Shown here piece after piece: positions 56,555-64,000 of a DNA stretch of 64,000 nt. The notes under the pieces are model-generated. The model worked only from the letters and a program-made list of their open reading frames with translations, was not told the DNA's origin and made no database searches. The stretch lies in contig NZ_JBBEOG010000004.1 in assembly GCF_037860835.1 (NCBI RefSeq), positions 124,001 to 188,000 of the forward strand, read 5' to 3'. The DNA is from Aquipuribacter nitratireducens (GTDB taxonomy: Bacteria; Actinomycetota; Actinomycetes; Actinomycetales; JBBAYJ01). Both the position numbers and the translations under genes were made by a program. Numbering within the stretch: the first letter of the stretch is position 1; every line of letters starts with the position of its first letter.

Positions 56555-56793
56555 CCGCTCACGACGAACGGGCCGTCGATGGGTGTGGTCGCGGCGTCGG
56601 CCACGGCGACGCTGCCGTCGGGCTGGGACGTCACCCCGCCGGTGCCGGTCGGGATGTCGGCGCAGTCGGTCGCGCCCTCGAGGCAGGCGCCCGCGGCGCC
56701 GTCGGGCGTCTCGTCAGCCGCGCCGCAGGCGCTCAGCAGGAGCAGCAGGGGGACCGGCCACAGGCGGGCCCGAGGTGGTCGTCGCGATGTCAT
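56329..56793 (-). CDS. Small lipoprotein of unknown function
   Basis: 154 residues from the ATG at 56793. Signal MTSRRPPRARLWPVPLLLLL with lipobox LLSAC, so lipid-anchored. The mature part is acidic with four Cys that may form disulfides (ACLEGATDCADIP, RLCEALAESFPPQC), and a beta-rich C-terminus (SPAPVRVEGSIVDGVFVAG). The first 80 bases overlap the end of the Brp/Blh gene in another frame, and the last 226 bases overlap trmH on the opposite strand. Confidence 0.75.
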   Translation of the reverse strand: MTSRRPPRARLWPVPLLLLLSACGAADETPDGAAGACLEGATDCADIPTGTGGVTSQPDGSVAVADAATTPIDGPFVVSGYWVSDGSGGPDGRLCEALAESFPPQCGGESMPLDLAGAALGAETESEGEVSWSPAPVRVEGSIVDGVFVAGSPS

Positions 56794-57865
56794 GCGGCTT
56801 GGACGCGTCCCGACCGCCCGCCGGTTCCCCCGCCGGTGCCCCCGCGGTCGTCGGCGCGCGACGACGGGACCGCGCGGACCGCACCTCGAGGAGCGCGACC
56901 GCGGCCGCGTGCGGCACGGTGAGCGCCCACACGACCGCGAGGAGCGCCCCGAGCACGGTCGCGCCGCTGAGCGCGACCGCCACGGCCGCGGCGAGGACCC
57001 CCGCAGTCGCGGGCAGACCCGCGCGGGCCGAGCGGACCACCTCGCGCAGGGGACGGCCGCGCAGCCCGCGGGGCGGGGTCCCCACCTCCGTGCGCAGCAG
57101 CGTCGCGAGCCGCGCCTGGTGGCGCACCGCGTGCCAGCCCGCGAAGAACGCGGCGAAGGCGAGCAGGGGGTCGGCGAGCCACGCCACCGCCGTGAGACCG
57201 CCGAGCTCGAGGCCGACGGTGCGGGCGCGGGCGTCGCCGAGCACGGCGGCGACCGCGCACACGGCGAGGGCGGTGGCCACGAGCGCCGCGACGACGAGCG
57301 CGAGCGCGGGCAGGGGCGCGAGGACGGGGGCGAGGCGCGGGTCCACCGCGGCGAGCGCGGCGCTCGCCTCCGGCGACGCCAGGGGCACGACGACGACCAC
57401 GGCCCCACCGAGGGCGGCGCTCCACGCGAGCGGGTCCCCCCACGACCGGGCGAGGCCGCGCTCGACGGCCACCCCGGCCTCCCCGGCCGCGAAGTGCACG
57501 ACGCTCAGGAGGAGGAAGAGGGCGAAGCCGGACCGGGGGGCGGCGAGGTACCCGACGAGCGCGGCCCCGGCGACGGCGACGTAGGGGATGACGAAGCGGG
57601 CACGCAGTCCCGTGACGCCCGCGAACCGTCCCGCCGGGCGACGCTCCGCGGCACCTGACCGGGTGAGGTCGACGAGGTGGTCGAGGGCCCCGTGCGGGCT
57701 GCCGAGCGCCAGTGCGACGACAGCGACCACCGCGGCGACACCCGTGCGCCACGGCTCGCCGAGAGGCGCGAGCAGCAGGGACAGCGCGACGGCTGCGACG
57801 AGCGCGACGGTGCCGACCCGGGCGACGGCCGGGTCGCCGACGAGGGGGGCGGCGCTGCTCCTCAC
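56714..57865 (-). CDS. blh: Brp/Blh family beta-carotene 15,15'-dioxygenase
   Basis: 383 residues from the GTG at 57865, seven to eight membrane helices. The iron-ligand motifs of the Brp/Blh family are intact: GSPHGALDHL (His58, Asp62, His63), LSVVHFAAGE, FFAGWHAVRHQ and TVPHAAAV. Cleaves beta-carotene into two retinal molecules, usually to supply a microbial rhodopsin. The last 70 residues are disordered Ala/Pro/Gly and overlap the lipoprotein gene. No rhodopsin or carotenoid genes are visible in this window. Confidence 0.88.
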   Translation of the reverse strand: MRSSAAPLVGDPAVARVGTVALVAAVALSLLLAPLGEPWRTGVAAVVAVVALALGSPHGALDHLVDLTRSGAAERRPAGRFAGVTGLRARFVIPYVAVAGAALVGYLAAPRSGFALFLLLSVVHFAAGEAGVAVERGLARSWGDPLAWSAALGGAVVVVVPLASPEASAALAAVDPRLAPVLAPLPALALVVAALVATALAVCAVAAVLGDARARTVGLELGGLTAVAWLADPLLAFAAFFAGWHAVRHQARLATLLRTEVGTPPRGLRGRPLREVVRSARAGLPATAGVLAAAVAVALSGATVLGALLAVVWALTVPHAAAVALLEVRSARSRRRAPTTAGAPAGEPAGGRDASKPHDIATTTSGPPVAGPPAAPAERLRRG

Positions 57866-57928
57866 GCTGTCAGGTTGCGGGCGCGGGCGGTCGGCGGCAA
57901 CTCGTCCGGGTGCGCCGGGAGCCGGGCC

Positions 57929-58906
57929 TCAGAGGGCGTCGACGTCGAGCCAGGTGGTGCCGGCGGCGACGTCGAACGTGCCGCCCCACGCCGCCGGCAG
58001 CAGGACCACGGCGCCGGGCCCGAGCGGGGCGGGCAGCTGCTCCTGCCGCAGCTCGCCGGACACGACCACGACGACGCGCGGCGTGAGCCGCTGCGGGGCG
58101 TGGACGCTGCCGTCGAGGAGGGCGGTGGTGCGGGACAGCCGCATGCGCTCGGTCTCGACGAGCACCCCGTCGCCGTCGACCGGGTCGGCGGGGGCGAGGT
58201 TCGCCTCCCACGCCGCCCGCACGCACGCGAGCGCCTCACCCGTGTGGAGTGGGCGGGGCGTGCGGCCGGTCTCGACCGACCAGTCGTAGAGCCGGTACGT
58301 GGTGTCGCTCGGGGTCTGCGGCTCGGCGACGACGACACCCGCGCCGAGGGCGTGGACGGTGCCGGGCGGCACGTGGTGGACCTCGCCCACCCGGGCCGGC
58401 ACCCAGCGCAGCAGCCGGGTCACCTCCGGCGTGCCGGCCGCGACGGCGAGCTGCTCGGGCGTCGTCCCGGGCCGGAGACCCACCGCCAGGTGGGCCCCGG
58501 GGTCGGCGGCGACCACGACCCACGACTCGCACTTGAGTCGCGCGCCGGGCAGCTCGTCGAGGACCGCGGCCGGCGGGTGGACCTGCACCGACAGCGGCTC
58601 CCGGGCGTCGAGGTGCTTGACGAGGAGGGGGAACCGGTCGCCCGGCGCCGGGGCGGTGGTGCCGAGCAACGCGTCCCTGTGCTCCCGCACGAGGTCGTGC
58701 AGCGTCGCGCCCGCGAGGGGACCGTGGGCGACGCGGCTCGAGCTGTCCGGCACGACGGTGTCCGCGGGGTCGAGGTCGACGACGTCCCACGACTCCCCGA
58801 CGTCGACCCCGTCGGGGAGGGAGCGGCCGAGCGCCCCCAGGCGGCGCCCGCCCCACGGCTTCGGCACGAGGAGCGGGCTCAGCAGGAGGGGCGCGAGGTG
58901 CTCCAC
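57929..58906 (-). CDS. manA: Mannose-6-phosphate isomerase, class I
   Basis: 325 residues from the GTG at 58906, which follows the plsC stop by a single base. Interconverts mannose 6-phosphate and fructose 6-phosphate. Seen: LLSPLLVPKPWGGRRLGALG, ESWDVVDL, PLLVKHLDAREPLSVQVHPP (zinc ligands), AEPQTPSDTTYRLYDW and a C-terminal cupin. Longer upstream reading frames run through plsC in another frame and are ignored. Supplies precursors for glycans or enters glycolysis. Confidence 0.92.
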   Translation of the reverse strand: MEHLAPLLLSPLLVPKPWGGRRLGALGRSLPDGVDVGESWDVVDLDPADTVVPDSSSRVAHGPLAGATLHDLVREHRDALLGTTAPAPGDRFPLLVKHLDAREPLSVQVHPPAAVLDELPGARLKCESWVVVAADPGAHLAVGLRPGTTPEQLAVAAGTPEVTRLLRWVPARVGEVHHVPPGTVHALGAGVVVAEPQTPSDTTYRLYDWSVETGRTPRPLHTGEALACVRAAWEANLAPADPVDGDGVLVETERMRLSRTTALLDGSVHAPQRLTPRVVVVVSGELRQEQLPAPLGPGAVVLLPAAWGGTFDVAAGTTWLDVDAL

Positions 58907-58907
58907 G

Positions 58908-59852
58908 TCATCTCCAGACCGTGCGGCGGGCCCGCCGCTGCGGCGGCCGGCTCGTCTGCCACACCCGGCGCCAGCGGGCGACGTCCGGACCGCTCGTCGG
59001 GGCGCTCCCGCCTCCGGCCGCACGGAGGCGCGAGCCGTACCAGTCGCCGGAGTCCTCCTCCAGCAGGGCGGCCATCGCCGCCTCGATGCGGCGGCCGAGC
59101 TCGCGCGGCCCCTCGCCCTCACGCGGTCGCAGCGGCTCGCCGTAGCGGACGCTGACCGGCGGGCGGCCCGGACTCGGCCAGCCCTGCTCGTGGGGCATCG
59201 CGTTGAACGTCCCGCGCAGCGCGAGCGGCACCACGGGGACACCGGCGCCGATCGCCATGAAGGCGGCACCGAGCTTGAACGGCTGCGTCCAGCCGTCGCG
59301 AGAGCGGGTGCCCTCGGGGTAGACGACGATCGACCAGCCGTCCTTCAGCAGGTAGCCGGGCGTGTTCGACAGCGTCCCGCCGCGTCGCTCGATGGGGAAC
59401 GTGTTGAACAGCACGGCGGAGCCCGCGGCCCGCCACCACGTGTCGAAGAAGTAGTCCGCGGCGGCGGCGACGGCCGTGCGGCGGCGCCAGCGGGGCGGCA
59501 GCGTGTTGAGGATGAGCGGGGTGTCGACGTGGCTGGAGTGGTTGGCGACGAAGACGACGGGCCCGTCGATCCGGTCGAGCACGTCGAGACCGTGGGCCCG
59601 GACGCTCACCTGCGAGCGCAGGAGGGCGTTCATGCCGACGCCGAGCGCCACCTCGCGGACCGCGCGGGCGACGGGGCCGCGCGCCCAGCGGGTGGGGAAC
59701 ACCTTGGTCGAGCGCGGCGGCACGAACGGCTCGGCGGAGCGGGGGACGAGGGCACGCCGCCCGACGCCCCAGCGCCAGCCGCGCGCGACGGTGCGGACGT
59801 CGCGGTAGCCGTCGCGGACGAACCGCCACGGCGTCATCGCCGTTCCGCTCAC
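58908..59852 (-). CDS. 1-acylglycerol-3-phosphate O-acyltransferase (PlsC-like)
   Basis: 314 residues from the GTG at 59852, overlapping the LarA-like stop (GTGA); the ATG at 59837 is an alternative. Acyltransferase motif I NHSSHVDTPLI (His105, Asp110), FNTFPIERRGG, YPEGTRSRDG (motif III) and VPVVPLALRGTFNAMP (motif IV) are complete. One hydrophobic segment. Involved in phospholipid or other lipid acylation. It is the middle gene of a coupled run with larA-like and manA. Confidence 0.92.
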   Translation of the reverse strand: MSGTAMTPWRFVRDGYRDVRTVARGWRWGVGRRALVPRSAEPFVPPRSTKVFPTRWARGPVARAVREVALGVGMNALLRSQVSVRAHGLDVLDRIDGPVVFVANHSSHVDTPLILNTLPPRWRRRTAVAAAADYFFDTWWRAAGSAVLFNTFPIERRGGTLSNTPGYLLKDGWSIVVYPEGTRSRDGWTQPFKLGAAFMAIGAGVPVVPLALRGTFNAMPHEQGWPSPGRPPVSVRYGEPLRPREGEGPRELGRRIEAAMAALLEEDSGDWYGSRLRAAGGGSAPTSGPDVARWRRVWQTSRPPQRRARRTVWR

Positions 59853-61480
59853 GCGCCGCCCACCAGGCCGCCCGCCGCGGCGAGGTCCGGGACCGACACG
59901 TCCGCCACGAGGTGCGGGGGGTTGTGCAGGTACGTGATGGACGGGTCCGGTCCGACGGTGTCGGACACCATCTCGAGGGCGTCCTGCAGGCTCGACGCGG
60001 CGCGGAAGCCCATCCGGGCGCACGCGGCGCGGTTGCCGCCGACCCACACGACGTTGCGGCCGCCGCCGAGGTGGTCGAGGGCGTGGGCGATCCAGTACCA
60101 CATGTAGAACGGGTGGACGCCGTGGTAGGCGTGGCTCGTCCGGTACAGGTGGACGTACCAGGGGTCCGTCGCGTACCGCTCCTCGAACTGCTTCTCGATG
60201 ACGGAGGGCTCCGTCGACGTCGACAGGACCTCCTCGAAGAAGTCGACGTAGCTGGGGTGGTGCAGCTGGTGGAACTCCTGCTCGACCGGGTGGTAGAGGA
60301 TCACCGCGCCGCCGGGGCGCACCACGGGTGCGCCCCGGTAGGAGTTGAAGTAGTACCCGAGCCCCATGCACGCGGCGAGGATCGGGTTCATCACCGAGTC
60401 GACGTTGTACGGCCCGACGAACGGCACGCCGAGCACCATGACGTCGCTCTGGCCCTGCACCGGTACGAGCTGCTGGCGGTGGACGGCCTCGATGGTCCGG
60501 GCGTGGACCGCCTCGACCTCGCCGGCGGTGATGCCCGTGAGGCTGTACTCGGAGCGGATGCCGTGGAACGCGCGGTGCCGCAGCCGCTTCGGCGCGACCG
60601 CGAGCCCGCGCCGCACGCCGACGAAGCGGGCCTGGTCGCTGATGTTCCACTCCCACTCGCGCTTCTGCAGGAACGAGTAGGCGTCCGGGAAGATCGTGTT
60701 GTTGAGCGTCGTCTCGATCTGGAACACCTTGACGTGCTCCGCGACGACGCGGCCCATCCGCCACGCGCTGCCGTGGAGGGCGGAGCGGGTGTGGTCCATG
60801 AACGAGCGGCTCTGGACCATCGTGTGGCTGTTGTGGTGGTGGCGCAGGCTCGAGTACGGGGCGAGGCCGATCGCGACGGACTTGTGCCCGCCGTCCATCG
60901 CGACGAGGTTGACGTTGACGTAGACGAGCAGGTCGGACTCCGCCGACCGCTTGTGGATGTCGACGTCCTCGCCGTGCCTCGTCCGCCCGAGGTGGGCGAT
61001 GGTGTCCTTGTCCTCGGCGTCGAAGTTGTAGAGCGCCCCCTGCGGGAAGAAGCTGCGGAACACCCGCTCGCCGACGATGTGCTTGAGCTCGTCGGGGGTG
61101 AGCCTGCGGTGCAGGGCGTTGGCGCTCACGAGCTCGACGTCGTCGACGCCGGCCTGGGCGGCGAGCTCGAGCACCGCCTCGATGACCCGTTGGCGGATGT
61201 CGGGGGCCTTCATCGGCGGGAGCGGGATCGAGATGTCGTCGAAGGCGATGGTGAGACGCATGCCCGCCGTGAGCAGCGCCGGCAGCGGCTCGCTGTCGAC
61301 CGGGTGCAGCAGCGCCTGCTCGATGGCCTCGTCGACGTCGGGCACCCCGGGCAGGCTCTCCGGCGGGTAGACCACCCGGGTGCCGCGCGGGAAGCGCTCG
61401 AGCCGGAACCCCTCGCCCTCGTGGACCACGAGCGGTGGGGTCCGGTCGTCGACCTCGAGCACGAATCCGGGACGGGTCAT
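59849..61480 (-). CDS. LarA-like (DUF2088) protein
   Basis: 543 residues from the ATG at 61480. The N-terminal part resembles the lactate racemase LarA nickel-pincer fold: LTIAFDDISIPLPPMKAPDIRQRVIEAVLELAAQAGVDDVELVSANALHRRLTPDELKHIVG, then NVNLVAMDGGHKSVAIGLAPYSSLRHHHN. The canonical DDxTRPTP is replaced by DDISIPLPP, and the protein is about 120 residues longer than LarA (about 420). It may be a racemase or epimerase of another 2-hydroxy acid. No larB/larC/larE is visible nearby. Confidence 0.82.
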   Translation of the reverse strand: MTRPGFVLEVDDRTPPLVVHEGEGFRLERFPRGTRVVYPPESLPGVPDVDEAIEQALLHPVDSEPLPALLTAGMRLTIAFDDISIPLPPMKAPDIRQRVIEAVLELAAQAGVDDVELVSANALHRRLTPDELKHIVGERVFRSFFPQGALYNFDAEDKDTIAHLGRTRHGEDVDIHKRSAESDLLVYVNVNLVAMDGGHKSVAIGLAPYSSLRHHHNSHTMVQSRSFMDHTRSALHGSAWRMGRVVAEHVKVFQIETTLNNTIFPDAYSFLQKREWEWNISDQARFVGVRRGLAVAPKRLRHRAFHGIRSEYSLTGITAGEVEAVHARTIEAVHRQQLVPVQGQSDVMVLGVPFVGPYNVDSVMNPILAACMGLGYYFNSYRGAPVVRPGGAVILYHPVEQEFHQLHHPSYVDFFEEVLSTSTEPSVIEKQFEERYATDPWYVHLYRTSHAYHGVHPFYMWYWIAHALDHLGGGRNVVWVGGNRAACARMGFRAASSLQDALEMVSDTVGPDPSITYLHNPPHLVADVSVPDLAAAGGLVGGA

Positions 61481-61519
61481 GCGGGGTATCCAACCACCGT
61501 CCACAGATGCCCCCGCACG

Positions 61520-62521
61520 TCACGTCTCTGGTGCCGATCGCTCCAGGCCGTGACTCTCGGCGAGGTCCTCGCGTGCGTGGCGGGCCAGTGCCCCTGCCGG
61601 GACGACTGCCGCACGCAACTGCGTGCGGGCGACCACACTCGCTGTCCGCAGGCCCGTGCCGAGTCCGGCACGTTCCCCGACCACCGCGCCGGGGCCGACG
61701 ACGCCGACGACCTCTCCGTCGATGAGGACGTCGGCGATCCCGTCGAGCACGAGTGCCACCGAGGTGTCAGGGTCCCCCTGTCTGATCAGGCACTCGCCGG
61801 CGGAGACCCGTACGAAGCGTCGCGAACGGACGCTCATGACCAGGTCGGCGAGCCGCTGTTCGAAGTCCGACGTCGCAGCGGCCACCGCAGGCTCCTGCGC
61901 ATCTGCTCCCGCACCCGCTTGCCCCCTCAACCACGACGACCAGTCCGCCGTGGCACTCCGCCCGACGAGAGCCCCCTCGGCGTCGAAGACCCAGTGCCGC
62001 GGGAAGTCGCTCGCGTCCAGCAGGCGCCACCGCACTCCGCCCTCCCAATCGAGTCGCAGCTCGAGGGTCGTCCAGACCAGAGGCGGCCGGAGGCGCAGGT
62101 ATGGCCAGGTCCGGTGGGTCCGTGGGAGGGGCACGGCGGTACGAGCTCCGAAGGTCTGGACGAAGCTCGCCCCGGACGACGTGATGACCGGTGGGCGGCG
62201 CGTCAGCGGCATGGACACGGCGGGGAAGCGGAGCCGCGCCGGCCCGAGCGTCAAGGTCGTTCCGCCTGCAAAGCCGTCGCTGTCGGCCCCGAACGCCGCG
62301 TCCACCCTGCCGTTGCGCCGTCGGAGCCGACCGGACACCCGGTGCACGACCCGCACAGCGTCGCTGTCCACTAGATCTCGAAGAGCACCCGGCGGCAGCC
62401 GGGGGCCTGGTGGCCGGTCATAGTGGCCGAGACCGACGTCGAATCCCGCCCGCAGAATCCCGTCGACGAGCTCGGACGGGATCCAGCTGACGCTCGTCAC
62501 CGAGCCTTCCACCAGGTCCAT
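61520..62521 (-). CDS. Cyclic nucleotide-binding protein with unknown N-terminal domain
   Basis: 333 residues from the ATG at 62521. The first 200 residues form a domain I do not recognise (WIPSELVDGILRAGFDVGLGHYDRPPG, VVHRVSGRLRRRNGRVDAAFG, TLTLGPARLRFPAVSMPLTRR, WRLLDASDFPRHWVFDAEG), beta-rich and without motifs. Residues about 220-320 are a CNB domain (SAGECLIRQGDPDTSVALVLDGIADVLIDGEVVGVVGPGAVVGERAGL...RTASVVA) with the phosphate-binding GER...RTA. No DNA-binding helix-turn-helix follows, so it is an effector rather than a Crp. Divergent from a nucleotide cyclase. Confidence 0.85.
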   Translation of the reverse strand: MDLVEGSVTSVSWIPSELVDGILRAGFDVGLGHYDRPPGPRLPPGALRDLVDSDAVRVVHRVSGRLRRRNGRVDAAFGADSDGFAGGTTLTLGPARLRFPAVSMPLTRRPPVITSSGASFVQTFGARTAVPLPRTHRTWPYLRLRPPLVWTTLELRLDWEGGVRWRLLDASDFPRHWVFDAEGALVGRSATADWSSWLRGQAGAGADAQEPAVAAATSDFEQRLADLVMSVRSRRFVRVSAGECLIRQGDPDTSVALVLDGIADVLIDGEVVGVVGPGAVVGERAGLGTGLRTASVVARTQLRAAVVPAGALARHAREDLAESHGLERSAPET

Positions 62522-62556
62522 GGCTCCTCCGGCGCCGTCGTCGGCGCTGACCGCAG

Positions 62557-64000
62557 ATGCCGATGCTCCTCCGCTCGACGCCCCACGACAAGGTCCTGGC
62601 CCGGTTCCCCAGGCGGGTGTTTGATGCGCTCACGCCCGAGTCCCGCATGCTGGCGAAGGGGGTCGTCGTGGTCGAGGTCCGTGAGGTGCGTACCAGGCTC
62701 ATGGGACGACAGGGCCGTCGGAGCCCGTGGGTGAGGGTCGCGACGGGGGCCGCCCTCCTCCTCCCTCTCGCCGGTCTCGTCGCCCTCCTCCTCGTGGCGC
62801 CCGAGGACCTTCGCTGGCACCAGGCCGGGGTGCACTTCACCGTCTTCCTCCTGGTCGGCTCCACCGCGACCGGCCTGGCCCTCGGTGCAGTGCGGGCTGC
62901 CACGCGTCGCGGGGACGCCAGGGTCCTGCTGCTCGCGATCGCCTTCTTCGTGATCGGCGGCTTCATGGCGCTCCACGCGCTCGGAACGCCCGGTGTGCTC
63001 ATCGCCGGTCGGCCGGGGCTGACGGTGGCCATCTCGGTCGGGGTCGCTGTCGCGTCGATCTGGGCACTGGCCGCGGCATGGGTCGACTCGCGCCCTTCGT
63101 GGCCGGGGCTGGTCGTGCGGTACCGGTCCTGGCTGCTGTGGGGCGTCGTAGTGTCGCTCGGGGCGTGGCTGGTGTGGTCGGTCGTCGGCCTGTGGCCGGT
63201 CGCATCGGCCGGCAGCGAGGGACCAGGTGACGTCCTGACCTGGTTCTACGCCCTGTCCGCCGCCTGCTACCTCGTGGCCGCCGCGAGGCTCGGGTGGCGG
63301 CACCGCGAACACCTGGGACTTCTCGTCACCAGCGTCGTCGGGTGCTTCGTGCTCTTGGCCGAGTCCTTGGTGGGGGTCGCTCTGGCCGGGGAGCGCACGT
63401 GGCACGGCGCCTGGTGGCTCTGGCACGCAATGATCGTCTGTGCGTTCGCGCTCGTGATCGTGGCCGCGCAGCGGCAGTGGCGCGAGGAGCGCTTTCGGGG
63501 CCTCTACCTGCCCGCGACACGCGAACACCGTCAGGAGGTGACGGTCCTGTTCTCCGACCTCGCCGGCTTCACCACCTACACCGCTCGGCACCCGGCGTCC
63601 GAGGTGGCGGCCATGCTCCGCGCCTTCTACGAGATGGCGGCGCCGTTGCTGCACCGGACATTCGGCGCAGAGGTCGAGAAGTTCATGGGCGACGGTGTGT
63701 TCGCGACCTTCAACCGTGACGGTCGGGACCTCGACCACGCCACGACCGCCTGTCGGGCTGCTCTGGCGTTGCAGGCGGAGGTGGCTCGCGTGCGGCGCTC
63801 GCATCGCGACTGGCCCGGCCTCCGCGTCGGAGTCAACACCGGTGAGGTCGTCATCTGCGAGCTCGGCGGCGACGGGTATGTCGTTTACCCGGCCGTCGGG
63901 GACGCGGTCAATCTCGGCTCGAGGCTCGAGGCCCATGCTCCCGTCGGGGGAGTCCTCGTCGGCCGGGCCACGGCCGAGCGACTGCCCGGAGGCACACACA
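62557..64000 (+). CDS. Membrane-bound class III adenylate/guanylate cyclase (3' end outside window)
   Basis: The frame starts at ATG 62557 (second ATG at 62563) just after an in-frame TGA and stays open to the last base. A charged N-terminus (about 50 residues) is followed by six to seven membrane helices (residues about 55-300) and a class III catalytic domain from about 325: FSDLAGFT with Asp334, EKFMGDGVF with Asp379 as the two metal Asp, Lys375, Asp449 in VGDAVN, and Asn452/Arg456 (NLGSR) as transition-state residues. All catalytic residues seen are intact. The Lys/Asp pair favours ATP as substrate. Divergent from a CNB protein 35 bases away. Confidence 0.9.
   Translation, partial: MPMLLRSTPHDKVLARFPRRVFDALTPESRMLAKGVVVVEVREVRTRLMGRQGRRSPWVRVATGAALLLPLAGLVALLLVAPEDLRWHQAGVHFTVFLLVGSTATGLALGAVRAATRRGDARVLLLAIAFFVIGGFMALHALGTPGVLIAGRPGLTVAISVGVAVASIWALAAAWVDSRPSWPGLVVRYRSWLLWGVVVSLGAWLVWSVVGLWPVASAGSEGPGDVLTWFYALSAACYLVAAARLGWRHREHLGLLVTSVVGCFVLLAESLVGVALAGERTWHGAWWLWHAMIVCAFALVIVAAQRQWREERFRGLYLPATREHRQEVTVLFSDLAGFTTYTARHPASEVAAMLRAFYEMAAPLLHRTFGAEVEKFMGDGVFATFNRDGRDLDHATTACRAALALQAEVARVRRSHRDWPGLRVGVNTGEVVICELGGDGYVVYPAVGDAVNLGSRLEAHAPVGGVLVGRATAERLPGGTH

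Overview
The window is about 64 kb of very GC-rich DNA with dense, mostly short-spaced genes, many GTG starts, GTGA/ATGA start-stop overlaps and strong codon bias. An HspR-controlled dnaK-grpE-dnaJ-hspR locus, DUF3140, DUF4235, DUF1810, an EtfD-like Fe-S membrane protein and TANNNT-N6/7-RTG leaderless starts all point to a chromosomal segment of an aerobic Actinomycetota. I cannot fix the order or genus from sequence alone. No rRNA, tRNA, CRISPR array, prophage or insertion sequence was seen.

Layout. 0-2.6 kb: end of a membrane-anchored protein and an ABC ATPase/permease pair, followed by a 52-bp-period tandem repeat. 2.8-7.1 kb: DUF1810 gene with a coupled 34-residue ORF, cupin, pyridoxal kinase, a divergent MFS/TetR pair with its operator, and a DksA-type zinc finger. 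7.2-11 kb: secreted LVIVD/PA protein, CPBP protease, NAD(P)-binding protein. 11.1-21.7 kb: pentose region with GH51 arabinofuranosidase, exported sugar dehydrogenase with PKD domain, Tat-exported TIM-barrel isomerase, DUF1801 protein, and araA-araD divergent from a LacI regulator and an FGGY kinase, with two tandem palindromic operators between them. 21.7-22.6 kb: a decayed alpha/beta-hydrolase gene.

22.6-33.9 kb: DUF3140, CaCA antiporter, MASE1-PAS-GGDEF cyclase, dcd, an unknown gene, an EtfD-like oxidoreductase divergent from a molybdopterin-oxidoreductase operon, and two small membrane-protein genes. 34-44.8 kb: heat-shock region, where dnaK, dnaJ-hspR and clpB each carry HAIR-type HspR sites; an EAL/HDOD gene sits between grpE and dnaJ, and an AGCS transporter and a HAD phosphatase lie before clpB. 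44.9-51.1 kb: sugar porter, then three exported proteins (LVIVD/PA, M28 peptidase with PA domain, AMIN-like lipoprotein). The first two share a 19-bp promoter element, and near-identical terminators follow the first and the second.

51.1-64 kb: DUF368 (C55-P flippase family), exonuclease III divergent from an SDR-pyrE-unknown-lemA-trmH run, then a minus-strand run (cNMP-binding protein, LarA-like, PlsC, ManA, Brp/Blh retinal-forming oxygenase, lipoprotein). At the right edge a membrane class III nucleotide cyclase, cut by the window end, is divergent from the cNMP-binding protein. Together they look like a self-contained cAMP module.

The best candidates for something undescribed are the cyclase/cNMP pair with its unknown sensor-like N-terminal domain, the exported-protein locus with shared promoter and terminator cassettes, and the molybdopterin oxidoreductase that has lost its Fe-S ligands.
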